Origin: Isoptericola sp. AK164
Lineage (GTDB): Bacteria; Actinomycetota; Actinomycetes; Actinomycetales; Cellulomonadaceae
Assembly: GCF_029643425.1 (NCBI RefSeq)
Contig: NZ_CP119106.1
Coordinates: forward strand, 2,728,001 to 2,792,000
DNA length: 64,000 nucleotides
Direction: 5' to 3'
Position 1 is the first letter of the stretch, and every line of letters begins with the position of its first letter. Shown piece by piece: positions 27,808 through 36,270 of this stretch. The notes under the pieces are model-generated. The model saw only the letters and a program-made list of their open reading frames with translations, was not told the origin of the DNA and made no database searches. The translations under genes were made by a program, and so were the position numbers.

Positions 27808-29232
27808 TCAGCCCGGGTCGTGCGTACCGAGCACGAGCAGCCAGTCGTGGTCGCCAGCGGAGTTGGCGCCCGGCGTCGTGATCGACCCGTCGGGCACCGT
27901 CTCCGTCGCCTCACCCGTGGTCGGGTCGACCCACCACGCACGGGCCCCGTCCACCAGGCGCCCGACGTCCAGGGTGATGGTCCGCTCGGTGGGGACGTAG
28001 ACGAGGGCCAGGTCACCGCCCGGGCTGACGGAGGCCGTCGCGAGGTCGGTCTCGAGCTGGTCGAAGGCCTCGGGGTCGCCACCGACGCCACCGGTCAGCA
28101 GCTCGCCGGTGTCCGGCACGAGCGTCCACCACGGCAACGACGCCACGACGCCACGGATCCGGGCGACCTGCTCCGCGCCCTCCGAGCTCAACCGTCCCTG
28201 CCACCCGGGCAGGAACTCCCAGTCGTCGGTGCCGTAGACGTCGCCGGGTGACCCGGAGGTGATCGCCCACAGGACCTGCCGTCGCAGTGTCTCCGTCGTC
28301 GTGGGCGGCCCCCCGGTGTTGTTCTCGCCCTCGTAGTTCGACTCCCCGAGCAGCGCAGGACGGACGGGTCGGCTGTCGTACGCCTCCCTGACGGCCTCGT
28401 ACACCGGCTGATACGTGTAGACGAAGTCCCAGTCCACGAGCGGACCCCAGTGCGCGTCCTGCCCCGGGAACCGCACGGAGATGAGCTGGGCCGAGAACGG
28501 CCGGTCGTCGCCCGTGGACCGGATCCCGTCCTGCACGGCCTCGAGACATTCGTCGGTGCCGGGTTCAGGGGTGTAGTCACCTCCGGTCATCCACAGGACG
28601 TTCGGCAGGTCAGCGGCCCACTCACCGACCATCGCGCCGTACTGCCGGCACACGTCGGTCGACGGCAACCCGAACGGTTCGTCGAGGACCCAGCTGTCCA
28701 GAGGGTAGAGCAACACCGTAAGGCCCAGCTCGGCCGCGCGCTCCAGGGTCGCGTGCGCCCGGTCCCAGTACGGCGCGTTCCATCGGGTCACGTCACCGTC
28801 GGTGAAGGGCAGCAGTCCGTCCACGGTCGCACCGTCGGCCGACGGCCCACCGTTCGCCGGGTTGCCCAGGAGCGAGACGACGAGCGTGTTGAACCCTTGC
28901 TCCGACCGGGTCGCCAGGTACGTCTCCGACTCGTCGGGTAGGAGGTCCACGAGCAACGACCACGGCGAGTCCCCGGCCACGAGGATCGGCTCGCCGTCCT
29001 GGTCGACGAAGTAGCGTCCGTCCTCCGAGACCGTCGAGACGAGGCGTGGGTTCCCGGCGGCCGTGCTGCGGGCCGTGGAGGGGTCGACGGACCGCACCGG
29101 TGCATCGGCGGCCGGCGGCCGCTCGTACCAGCCGTCCTGGGTCGGCGTGCCCGTGCGCAGCTCCCGGTAGGCGACGGCGGCCCCGGCGAGGACCACGGCG
29201 ACGACGGCCAGCACGACGAGCAGGCGCCTCAT
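27808..29232 (-). CDS. Exported DUF4038-type glycoside hydrolase (apiosidase-like fold)
   Basis: 474 aa with an N-terminal signal anchor (RRLLVVLAVVAVVLAGAAVAY). The body begins with RYFVDQDGEPILVAGDSPWSLL, the mark of DUF4038 / GH140-like barrels, and has VLWMTGGDYTPEPG and ALLGESNYEGEN, whose Glu/Asp are candidate catalytic residues. The C-terminal 90 residues look like the collagen-binding-type beta domain often attached to DUF4038. It is the last gene of a seven-gene minus operon and probably acts outside the cell on the locus product; substrate unknown. Confidence 0.8.
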   Translation of the reverse strand: MRRLLVVLAVVAVVLAGAAVAYRELRTGTPTQDGWYERPPAADAPVRSVDPSTARSTAAGNPRLVSTVSEDGRYFVDQDGEPILVAGDSPWSLLVDLLPDESETYLATRSEQGFNTLVVSLLGNPANGGPSADGATVDGLLPFTDGDVTRWNAPYWDRAHATLERAAELGLTVLLYPLDSWVLDEPFGLPSTDVCRQYGAMVGEWAADLPNVLWMTGGDYTPEPGTDECLEAVQDGIRSTGDDRPFSAQLISVRFPGQDAHWGPLVDWDFVYTYQPVYEAVREAYDSRPVRPALLGESNYEGENNTGGPPTTTETLRRQVLWAITSGSPGDVYGTDDWEFLPGWQGRLSSEGAEQVARIRGVVASLPWWTLVPDTGELLTGGVGGDPEAFDQLETDLATASVSPGGDLALVYVPTERTITLDVGRLVDGARAWWVDPTTGEATETVPDGSITTPGANSAGDHDWLLVLGTHDPG

Positions 29233-30410
29233 GACGGCATCCTCTCGGTGACGCGGAGCCCGAGCAGGGCGCGAACCCGGGCATCCTGGTCCCGCACGGC
29301 CGCCCGGTCGCGTGCGGCCACGGCCCGCACCCGAGCCGCCTCCGCCGGGTGGTCGGCGAGTATCTCGCGGACCTGAGCGACGATCGCGGCGACGTCGTAC
29401 GCGTCACGGTCGTGCGCCCGGTCGGACGGGCCGTACGCCGTCACCAGCGACTTCTGCTTGTGACCGTATCCGGTGGCGACCACCGGGACCCCCTCGCTCA
29501 CGGCCGCGACGAGATTGTGGTATCGGGCGGCCACGAGAACGTGGCAACCGTCCAGGGCACGCGCGACCTCTTCCACCGTGCGCGCCTCGCTGAGCTCGAC
29601 GGGCGCATCCGGGTCGGCGACCCTGGCACGATGCACCACCGGCACAGCGACGCGGAGGTCCAGCTGCTCGCCGGTCACCACCCGGACCCTCATCCCCTCG
29701 TCGAGCAGGGCACGGACCAGGTGGGTGCTGCGATCCGTGGTCACCTCGCGGTCGGCGTCACGCTCCGAGCCACCCCAGTCCATCACGCCGACGGCGACGA
29801 GGGGATCAGACCGTGCAGCGCCCCCGGTATCGTGCTCGGTCACGGGCTCACGGCCGAGCACGAGGTCCGGCACGACCTCGACCTCCCGGTGCACCCCCAA
29901 CGCCGCGACCGCCCTGGCCGACTCCTGGTCGCGCACGGTCAGCACGTCGGACCATGCGAGGGTCCGCGCGAAGAACCAGCGCACCCCGCGCGTCCCGCGG
30001 TCGTCGACCCCGACACTGAGCAGCAGCAGAGGGCGACGCCACAGGCGGGACCAGACCGCCAGCCAGAACAGCGAGAACGGGATGCCACGAGGGCGCACTC
30101 CCTGTCCCTCGAAGATGCCCGTGCCGGGGACCACGACGGCATCCACCGACCGCACCGTACCGGCGAGGTGCGCGACGTCGCCCACGCGACCGAGCAGGCT
30201 GGTGATCCCGCGCCGGGGCGGTCCGGGCCGTCGGATCTCCACCGCCTCGACCCCGTGCTCGGCAGCGACCACGGCCGGGAGCTGCGCCACCGCGACCGGC
30301 CTCGCGTCCGTGCCGTCGAGGATGCGCAGCCCGCTGTCCAGCGAGGCCTCGTTCCCGTAGTTGCCGGTGCCGGTCTCGCCGAAGAACGCGATCCGTCGCA
30401 CCGGCCTCAT
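29229..30410 (-). CDS. Polysaccharide pyruvyl transferase family protein
   Basis: 393 aa. Matches the CsaB/PssM-like family by its start RIAFFGETGTGNYGNEA, the central VVVPGTGIFEGQG, LTVRDQESARAVAALGV, and HVLVAARYHNLVAAVSEGVPVVATGYGHK near residue 300. Family members add ketal-pyruvate from PEP to sugar residues; some act as glycosyltransferase-like proteins. It is one of two such genes in this operon, sharing 4-bp overlaps with both neighbours. Confidence 0.83.
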   Translation of the reverse strand: MRPVRRIAFFGETGTGNYGNEASLDSGLRILDGTDARPVAVAQLPAVVAAEHGVEAVEIRRPGPPRRGITSLLGRVGDVAHLAGTVRSVDAVVVPGTGIFEGQGVRPRGIPFSLFWLAVWSRLWRRPLLLLSVGVDDRGTRGVRWFFARTLAWSDVLTVRDQESARAVAALGVHREVEVVPDLVLGREPVTEHDTGGAARSDPLVAVGVMDWGGSERDADREVTTDRSTHLVRALLDEGMRVRVVTGEQLDLRVAVPVVHRARVADPDAPVELSEARTVEEVARALDGCHVLVAARYHNLVAAVSEGVPVVATGYGHKQKSLVTAYGPSDRAHDRDAYDVAAIVAQVREILADHPAEAARVRAVAARDRAAVRDQDARVRALLGLRVTERMPS

Positions 30411-31324
30411 GCGGCCCTCCGGCGGTCCCCCACGAGCCCGGCGTCCCAGGGCAGACGGACCAGGTCCCCGGCGACGCTGCGCCATCCGGGAACGGTCCAG
30501 CGACCGAGCACGGTGGCCGCGCACCGGGCGCGCTCCGCACGGTCGAGCGGTGCGGACGCCACCGCCTGCAGCAGCAGCGCTGTCGACCTCGAGTACGGGA
30601 ACACCGTCCGCGGGCGGCTCGGGTCCACCCACGCGGCCTCCGAGGCGCGGTCCCCACCGTGCCGCCCCTCGTGGACGCGGATCTGCAGCAGCCCCCGCTC
30701 GGGCACCACCTCGAGGCGCCCGGCCAGCGAAAGCGCCGCGGGCAGCACCATCTCTCCCGCCGTGGACACGGACACACCCCCCGCCCCACGCGCCGCGGCC
30801 GTACGCATCAGGCCGAACCCGACCTGCCCGACCATGCGGCGCAGCACGGTGGCCAGCCGCCGGTGCGGGGCGGCTGCCGCCATGCCGTCGGCGAGGTCGG
30901 CGTCACCGTCCTTATGATGGCCGACCTCGCGGTCCTGCGAGTCGACGAGCACCACGCGGGGGACCGCGCACACCGCTGCCGTACCGGCGTCGTCGAGAAC
31001 CTCGACGCTACGGCGCAACCACGACGCCTCACGCACGTCGTCGTGGTAGGCCCACGCGAACAGCGGTGAGCGCGCGTGGTCGAGCAACCACGCCGCGTTG
31101 CGCCCGCCGCCGATGTTCGCCTCGTGCCGCACGTACGAGAACCGGGGGTCGCGAGCGGCGACCGCACGAGCGATCTCCTGGGTACCGTCCGTGGAGGCGT
31201 TGTCCGCCACGACCACGGCGAAGTCGTCGACGTCCTGCCGCTCCAGCGCCGCCAGGGCACGAGGCAGGTAGCGCTCGCCGTCGTGCACGGGCACGCCGAT
31301 CGTCACGCGGGGTGCGGCGCTCAT
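30407..31324 (-). CDS. Glycosyltransferase family 2
   Basis: 305 aa. Standard GT-A start VTIGVPVHDGERYLPRALAALERQ, then VVADNASTDGTQEIA, and LFAWAYHDDVREASWL with the metal-binding HDD. ATG 31324 overlaps the stop of the upstream pyruvyltransferase-family gene; a longer open frame to 31405 lies within that gene and is rejected. The C-terminal third is Arg/Ala-rich without a transmembrane segment. Confidence 0.85.
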   Translation of the reverse strand: MSAAPRVTIGVPVHDGERYLPRALAALERQDVDDFAVVVADNASTDGTQEIARAVAARDPRFSYVRHEANIGGGRNAAWLLDHARSPLFAWAYHDDVREASWLRRSVEVLDDAGTAAVCAVPRVVLVDSQDREVGHHKDGDADLADGMAAAAPHRRLATVLRRMVGQVGFGLMRTAAARGAGGVSVSTAGEMVLPAALSLAGRLEVVPERGLLQIRVHEGRHGGDRASEAAWVDPSRPRTVFPYSRSTALLLQAVASAPLDRAERARCAATVLGRWTVPGWRSVAGDLVRLPWDAGLVGDRRRAA

Positions 31325-32520
31325 GTGGTCACTCCTCTGCGCTCGAGCCTGGCCAGCACCTCGTCGTACCCGTGCAGCGTCCGTTCCCGGGCGACGTCGA
31401 CCCATGCGCTGATGTCGCGCGACAGCGCGTCGCGCTTGTCCGTCACCGCGTCGAGCGACCCGACGAGCTCCTCGGACCGGAAGGTGTGGGCGCCGACCCG
31501 GTAGGCTCCCAACCCCAGGTCCTCCGACAGGATCCCGACCTTGTCCGCGTGCTCGACCGCCACGAAGGGGACCGCGTCCAACGCCGCGGCGATCAGGATG
31601 TGGAACCGGCTGCCGATGACCACCCGGGCACCGGCGAGCTCACGCAGCACCTCGTCGAAGTTGCGGGGCACCCGGAGCGTGAGCGTTCCCGAGGTCCTGT
31701 CCCTCGTGGCCTCCTCGACCACCTGACGTGCCACCGCGACGTCCGCTGCGTCGGACACGACGACGCGCACGCGCTCGCCTCGGTCGAGCAGCGCCGCGAC
31801 GAAGCGGCATATCTCGCCGCTGTAGCGCCGACGCTCCTCGTCCGTCGCCTCGGGCGCACCGGCGGCGGAGGGCACGTCGATGACGCTCACCACGACGGGG
31901 CCGTCCTGGACCTCGGGCCGACGTGGGGGGAGGGCCGTCCGCCCGATCACGACGTCGTCCATCAGCACGTCGCGTGAGGTGTCCACACCCGCAGACCGGA
32001 CGGCCTCGAGCGTGACCACGTCACGGTACGAGCGGATGCACGCCGTCGCCGCCGCTGCACGCACCGTCCACCGGGTGAGCCTGCGCGAGTACCGGCTCCC
32101 ACCGACGGCGAGCCAGAGGTAGGGGGTGCGGCGGCACCGGGCCGCGACGCCGGCGAGGAGCAGCGACAGGAGCGTCCCACGGGGTAGCCCTCCCTGGCCG
32201 ACCTCGAGCGCACCCGTGCCGGGGACGACGATCACGTCGAAACGGCCCGCGATCCGCAGCAGGTGGATCAGGTCGAGGACGAGCCGGACGACCTTGGCCG
32301 CGCCGGAGGCATGCATCGGACCGCGATAGGCCCACCGGGCGCGGGCGTCCCACGCGGGCCGGCCGAGCTCCTCCTGGGCGGCGGCGGGCTCGCGGCTGAG
32401 GATCGTGACGTCGACGTCTCCCGGACCGGCTTCGAGCATGGCGATCACCTGGGCCGCCGACGCGTCGTTGCCGATGCTGCTGACACCCAGCTCCGCGAGC
32501 AACGCGACCCGGGTGGTCAT
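31321..32520 (-). CDS. Polysaccharide pyruvyl transferase family protein (second copy)
   Basis: 399 aa, same family as the gene at 29229 but clearly diverged. Family marks are VIVVPGTGALEVGQGGLPRG, YLWLAVGGSRYSRRLTRW and GARVVIGSRFHILIAAALDAVPFVAVEH. The two copies flank a GT2 gene in the same operon. Having two suggests two pyruvylated positions or that one acts in another transfer reaction. 4-bp overlaps on both sides. Confidence 0.83.
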   Translation of the reverse strand: MTTRVALLAELGVSSIGNDASAAQVIAMLEAGPGDVDVTILSREPAAAQEELGRPAWDARARWAYRGPMHASGAAKVVRLVLDLIHLLRIAGRFDVIVVPGTGALEVGQGGLPRGTLLSLLLAGVAARCRRTPYLWLAVGGSRYSRRLTRWTVRAAAATACIRSYRDVVTLEAVRSAGVDTSRDVLMDDVVIGRTALPPRRPEVQDGPVVVSVIDVPSAAGAPEATDEERRRYSGEICRFVAALLDRGERVRVVVSDAADVAVARQVVEEATRDRTSGTLTLRVPRNFDEVLRELAGARVVIGSRFHILIAAALDAVPFVAVEHADKVGILSEDLGLGAYRVGAHTFRSEELVGSLDAVTDKRDALSRDISAWVDVARERTLHGYDEVLARLERRGVTT

Positions 32521-33173
32521 GATGCGCCCGCCCTCAGGTCCAGGCGCTGCTTACGGACGGTGAACCCCTCGGCGTAGGTCGACCGACATTCCATCCCCCG
32601 CAAGCGCATCAGCCCCAGGAACGTCTCGTCGTCCCACCAGTCACGCCCCACCTGGGACGGGTAGTGCTTGGCGAGCAGCTCGACCTTGCGGCGTGCGTCG
32701 GCCGCGTCGACCGGTACGTAGGTGGAGACGCGGCGCAGGTCGCCGTCCCACTTGGGGATCTCGTACTCCAGCACGAGGGCGTCACGCCAGACCGTCGGGA
32801 CGAGCTCTGCGACGAGCCGGTGGTCCTGGTGGGCGTCGTCACGGCCGGGCGCCAGGACGAGGTCTATCGCCCCGGGACCGAGATCCCGGGCGAGCTCCTC
32901 CAGCGCACCCTTGACGGCACCCCAGTGCGCCGGCAGGTGACCGTCCGGCAACGACCAGAACCGGCTGGTCGCCCCCGGCAGGAACGACTGCGCCGCGGCC
33001 TCCGCCTCCGCGCGGCGTTCCGGCGTTCCCGTGAGCGTGGCGAACGTGGCCGCGACCCCGCCCCTCGCTGCGAGTCCCAGCAGCGTGCCTCCGCACGCGA
33101 TCTCGATGTCGTCAGGATGAGCCGCCACGCACAGGACCCGCAACGGGCCCACAGGGAGAGCCAGTCCGATCAC
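32517..33173 (-). CDS. PIG-L family deacetylase
   Basis: 218 aa zinc-dependent deacetylase of the LmbE/PIG-L family. VLCVAAHPDDIEIACGG gives the AHPDD metal motif, and GRDDAHQDHRLVAE the HxxH part. Such enzymes remove N-acetyl groups from GlcNAc-type sugars or precursors. In this locus it may free an amino group on a sugar nucleotide or lipid-linked sugar. Start is GTG 33173, overlapping the cytidylyltransferase stop as GTGA. Confidence 0.87.
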   Translation of the reverse strand: MIGLALPVGPLRVLCVAAHPDDIEIACGGTLLGLAARGGVAATFATLTGTPERRAEAEAAAQSFLPGATSRFWSLPDGHLPAHWGAVKGALEELARDLGPGAIDLVLAPGRDDAHQDHRLVAELVPTVWRDALVLEYEIPKWDGDLRRVSTYVPVDAADARRKVELLAKHYPSQVGRDWWDDETFLGLMRLRGMECRSTYAEGFTVRKQRLDLRAGAS

Positions 33174-34048
33174 GGATTGCCCCCCGCCACGACAGGGCTT
33201 GCCGCAGCATCCATGCTCCTGACGGCCTTACCGGCCTCGATGTCGGGAACCGGGAGCCCGCGGTGCTGGACGTCCTGGTCCCACACCGCCCACGGCCGGT
33301 GCCCCGAACGGTTCATCTCGTCCAACGCCGTCCGCTCCTTGAGCGTGTCCATCGGCGCCCAGAACCCGCTGTGCGGGTGCACCCGGAATCGGCCGGCCCG
33401 CGCGGCCCGCACGCACGCGTCCATCACGAGGTCCTCGCCCTCGCCCAGGTAGTCGAAGATGCCCTGGCGCAGCACGAAGTAGCCGCCGTTGATGCACATG
33501 GTCATGCCGGCCACGGGCTCGAGTCCGTGCATGGTGCCGTCACCGTCGTACTGCACCACGTGGAACGAGTCCTGGGGCGGGACCGCCATGAGGCTCCCGA
33601 CGGCGTCGGTCGCGAGGAAGTCGTCGATGATCGTGTTCATCGGGGCGTCCGTGAGGACGTCGCCGTAGTTCGCGAGGAAGACGTCGTCGTCCTCGAGGTA
33701 CGGTCGCACGCGGCGCAGCCGCTCCCCGATGGCGGTGTCCATGCCGGTGTCGACGAACGTGATGCGCCAGTCGCTGATGTCGCTCGACAGCAGCTCGACG
33801 TGCTCGCCCCCCTTGGTGAGCACGAAGTCGTTGGAGTGAGTCTCCCGGTAGTCGAGGAAGTAGTCCTTGACCGCGTTCGCGCCGTACCCCAGGCACAGCA
33901 CGAACTCCGTGTGCCCGAAGTGCGCGTAGTACTTCATGATGTGCCACAGGACGGGCCGCGACCCGATCGACATCATCGGCTTCGGCAACGAGTCAGGGCC
34001 GGAGCGCATCCTCATGCCGAGACCGCCGCAGAACAGTACGACCTTCAT
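33170..34048 (-). CDS. rfbF: Glucose-1-phosphate cytidylyltransferase-like nucleotidyltransferase
   Basis: 292 aa. Makes CDP-glucose from glucose-1-phosphate and CTP in the rfbF family. The activation loop is GGLGMRMRSGPDSLPKPMMSIG; YGDVLTD gives the metal-binding Asp, and GYFVLRQGIFDYLGEGEDLVMD and SGFWAPMDTLKERTALDEM are typical of RfbF. The loop reads GLGMRMR where GxGTRL is common, a known variant in this branch. It would start the CDP-linked branched-sugar route proposed for this cluster. Confidence 0.85.
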   Translation of the reverse strand: MKVVLFCGGLGMRMRSGPDSLPKPMMSIGSRPVLWHIMKYYAHFGHTEFVLCLGYGANAVKDYFLDYRETHSNDFVLTKGGEHVELLSSDISDWRITFVDTGMDTAIGERLRRVRPYLEDDDVFLANYGDVLTDAPMNTIIDDFLATDAVGSLMAVPPQDSFHVVQYDGDGTMHGLEPVAGMTMCINGGYFVLRQGIFDYLGEGEDLVMDACVRAARAGRFRVHPHSGFWAPMDTLKERTALDEMNRSGHRPWAVWDQDVQHRGLPVPDIEAGKAVRSMDAAASPVVAGGNP

Positions 34049-35481
34049 GACGCGACCTCCTCGGGCGCGGTGGTGTCCTTCGCCGGTGCGTCCGGCAGGC
34101 GGCGGGGCGCGGCGCGCTCCCGCATGGCGGGGGCCACGGGCCGGCCGCGCAGCAGCCCGTCCGTGGTGCCCGCGTCGACCGCGCGGCGGTAGTCCTCCAG
34201 GGCTCCACGCACCGCCGCGACGGTGTGCTCGACGTCGGCGTCCGTGTGCGCGGCCGAGATGACGAACGACTGGGCCAGCACCCCCCGCTCGAGCAGCCCC
34301 TGGAGCATCAGGGTGCGGAACGCCTGCGACGGGTTGCCCTCGTGGTCCCGCGTGCCGAAGACGAGGCACGAGTCGCGCCCCATGACGGTCACGTGCGCCG
34401 AGAGTCCGGCCGCGGCCACGACCTGCTCGACGCCGGTACGCAGCTTGGCGCCCTGCGCCTCCATCTGCGCGACCACGTCGCGCTCGGCGTAGACGTCCGC
34501 CACGGCCAGGTAGGCGGCCAGCCCGGTCGTCTCCGCACCGTGCGTGGTCGAGAGCAGGAACGCTCGGGACGCGTCCGTGTTGAGCCCGCCCACCTCCATC
34601 AGGTCGGCGCGGCCCGCGAGCGCCGAGACGGAGAACCCGTTGCCGAGCGCCTTGCCCCAGGTCGACAGGTCCGGGACGACGCCGTACACGGACTGCGCGC
34701 CGCCGGCGGCCCAGCGCATCCCGGTGATCATCTCGTCGAAGATCAGCACGAAGCCCTCGCGGTCGGCCAGCTCGCGCAGGCCCTCGAGGAAACCGGGCGC
34801 GGGTTCCGCCGTCGCCGTGGCCTGCTCCAGGATCAGGGCCGCCACCCGACCGGGATGGGCGTCGAGCATCGCCCGCACCGAGTCCAGGTCGTTGTACCGG
34901 AAGCCGACCGTCAGGTCGCGGTGCGCCTGCGGGATGCCGGCGGACATCGCCGTCGTCGAGACGAACCAGTCGTCGGTGGAGAAGAAGGGCTGCGTGCTGC
35001 AGATCGCGACGAGGTCGCGCCCGGTCGCGACACGGGCGAGCTTGACCGCGGCCGTGGTGACGTCGGAGCCGTTCTTGGCGAACTTCACCATCTCGGCGCC
35101 CGGCACCTGGTCGACGAACCGTTCCGCGGCCCGCAGCTCCCACACGGTCGGCCGGGAGAAGTTCACGCCGTCCGCGGCCGCCCGCGCGACCGCGTCGACC
35201 ACGGGCCGGTAGCCGTGCCCGAGCGTGACCGCCCGCAAGCCCATGCCGTACTCGACGAACCAGTTGCCGTCGAGGTCCTGCACCCGCGCGCCGTCCCCCC
35301 GCACCAGCACGGGCGCCATGTGCTCGGGGTACTGGTCGGAGCCTCGCGCGTAGGTGTGCGCGCCGCCCGGCACGAGCTCGTGCAGCCGCCGCTGCGCCGC
35401 GGCCGATGCGCTGAAGGCTCTCGGCGTCCGTTCCGACGCCGACAGGAGGTCTGGTGTGTGCGTGGCCTCGACCTGGGTCAT
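34045..35481 (-). CDS. Class III aminotransferase (glutamate-1-semialdehyde aminotransferase-like)
   Basis: 478 aa PLP enzyme, fold type I. PGGAHTYARGSDQYPEHMAPVL near residue 40 and FAKNGSDVTTAAVKLARVATGR are GSA-aminotransferase-like; the Schiff-base Lys lies in DLSTWGKALGNGFSVSALAG, and IFDEMITGMRW has the PLP-pyridine Asp. It is not a haem gene here: it heads a polysaccharide operon, so it probably transaminates a keto-sugar or related metabolite. ATG 35481 follows GAGGAG; an upstream extension to 35568 runs into the promoter. First gene of seven, all joined by 4-bp overlaps. Confidence 0.85.
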   Translation of the reverse strand: MTQVEATHTPDLLSASERTPRAFSASAAAQRRLHELVPGGAHTYARGSDQYPEHMAPVLVRGDGARVQDLDGNWFVEYGMGLRAVTLGHGYRPVVDAVARAAADGVNFSRPTVWELRAAERFVDQVPGAEMVKFAKNGSDVTTAAVKLARVATGRDLVAICSTQPFFSTDDWFVSTTAMSAGIPQAHRDLTVGFRYNDLDSVRAMLDAHPGRVAALILEQATATAEPAPGFLEGLRELADREGFVLIFDEMITGMRWAAGGAQSVYGVVPDLSTWGKALGNGFSVSALAGRADLMEVGGLNTDASRAFLLSTTHGAETTGLAAYLAVADVYAERDVVAQMEAQGAKLRTGVEQVVAAAGLSAHVTVMGRDSCLVFGTRDHEGNPSQAFRTLMLQGLLERGVLAQSFVISAAHTDADVEHTVAAVRGALEDYRRAVDAGTTDGLLRGRPVAPAMRERAAPRRLPDAPAKDTTAPEEVAS

Positions 35482-35518
35482 CTCGTCGCTCCTCGCCATG
35501 GAAGCCGTGGACGTTCCC

Positions 35519-35641
35519 AGTCTGCGCACCCGCCGACGATCGGCGGAAGGCAGGATCCGCGAGTTCACCCGGCCTGCTGGCTCCCCCGGACGAATTTCAT
35601 CCGCTCGGCCCCGCCCGTGCGTCCGCCTGCCGTCCTAGCGT
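35519..35641. promoter_or_regulatory. Divergent promoter region of the aminotransferase operon and rfbC
   Basis: TTCACCC at 35564-35570 and TTCATCC at 35596-35602 are 32 bp apart. Toward rfbC the -10 is TAGCGT (35636-35641), 72 and 40 nt from the sites, and the rfbC ATG follows after 7 nt (leaderless). Toward the aminotransferase operon the sites are reversed and lie 46 and 78 nt from CAGACT (35524-35519). One pair of sites could therefore serve both directions. Confidence 0.65.
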
Positions 35642-35648
35642 GTGGGAC

Positions 35649-36197
35649 ATGAGGATCATCGAGACGTCCATCCCCGGGCTCACGGTCTTCGAGCCGACTC
35701 CGCACCGCGACGAGCGCGGGTACTTCTCGCGCACCTTCGACGTGAACGTCATGGCCGAGGCCGGCATCGACCCGGCAGGCTTCAAGCAGGAGAACCAGTC
35801 GCGTTCCTACCAGGGCGTGGTCCGTGGGCTGCACGGCCGGTCGAACAAGGGCGAGGCCAAGCTGGTGCGGTGCGCACACGGCGCGGTGCTCGACGTCGCG
35901 ATCGACGCCCGTCCCGACTCGCCCACGTTCGGGCAGATGGAGACGTTCCTCCTCGACGACCAGCTCTGTCGCCAGGTGTACATCCCCCGGGGGTTCCTGC
36001 ACGGCTACCAGGCGCTGACGTCGGTCACGGACTTCGTCTACCGCATCGACGACTTCTACGGACCGGACGAGGACGTCACCGTGAGCTTCGACGACCCCGA
36101 TCTTGCCGTGCCGTGGCCGGCCCCCGTGACGATCGTGAGCCAGCGTGACCGACACGCCATGTCCTGGGTCGACTACCGGGCGTCCCTCGGTCGGTGA
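35649..36197 (+). CDS. rfbC: dTDP-4-dehydrorhamnose 3,5-epimerase family protein
   Basis: 182-aa cupin-type sugar-nucleotide epimerase. Catalytic His62 lies in GVVRGLH, Lys71 in GEAKLVR and Tyr131 in TDFVYRI; IPRGFLHGYQAL is also diagnostic. No rmlA, rmlB or rmlD accompanies it here; its neighbours are an rfbF-like cytidylyltransferase, a C-methyltransferase-like protein and an NAD-dependent epimerase. It may therefore act on a CDP-linked 4-keto sugar rather than dTDP-rhamnose precursors. The symbol denotes the family only. Monocistronic, leaderless, and closed by a strong terminator. Confidence 0.85.
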   Translation: MRIIETSIPGLTVFEPTPHRDERGYFSRTFDVNVMAEAGIDPAGFKQENQSRSYQGVVRGLHGRSNKGEAKLVRCAHGAVLDVAIDARPDSPTFGQMETFLLDDQLCRQVYIPRGFLHGYQALTSVTDFVYRIDDFYGPDEDVTVSFDDPDLAVPWPAPVTIVSQRDRHAMSWVDYRASLGR

Positions 36198-36218
36198 CGC
36201 ACCCGACGACGGCCGGAC

Positions 36219-36266
36219 CACGTCGAGGGGCCGGGACGCCGCGCGGCGTCCCGGCCCCTCGACGTG
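36219..36266. terminator. 48-bp perfect palindrome, bidirectional terminator
   Basis: Positions 36219-36242 are the exact reverse complement of 36243-36266: 24 paired bases with no spacer. It sits between the ends of convergent rfbC and the methyltransferase gene, starting 21 nt after one stop and ending 4 nt before the other. A hairpin this strong would stop both transcripts; no other terminator is evident there. Confidence 0.85.
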
Positions 36267-36270
36267 CGGG

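Noticed and set aside
34045-35481. hemL (glutamate-1-semialdehyde aminomutase for haem synthesis)
   Set aside because: Sequence is only GSA-aminotransferase-like; it heads a polysaccharide operon with no haem genes nearby.
35649-36197. A dTDP-rhamnose operon
   Set aside because: Only the 3,5-epimerase family member is present; rmlA, rmlB and rmlD are absent and the nucleotidyltransferase is of the cytidylyl type.
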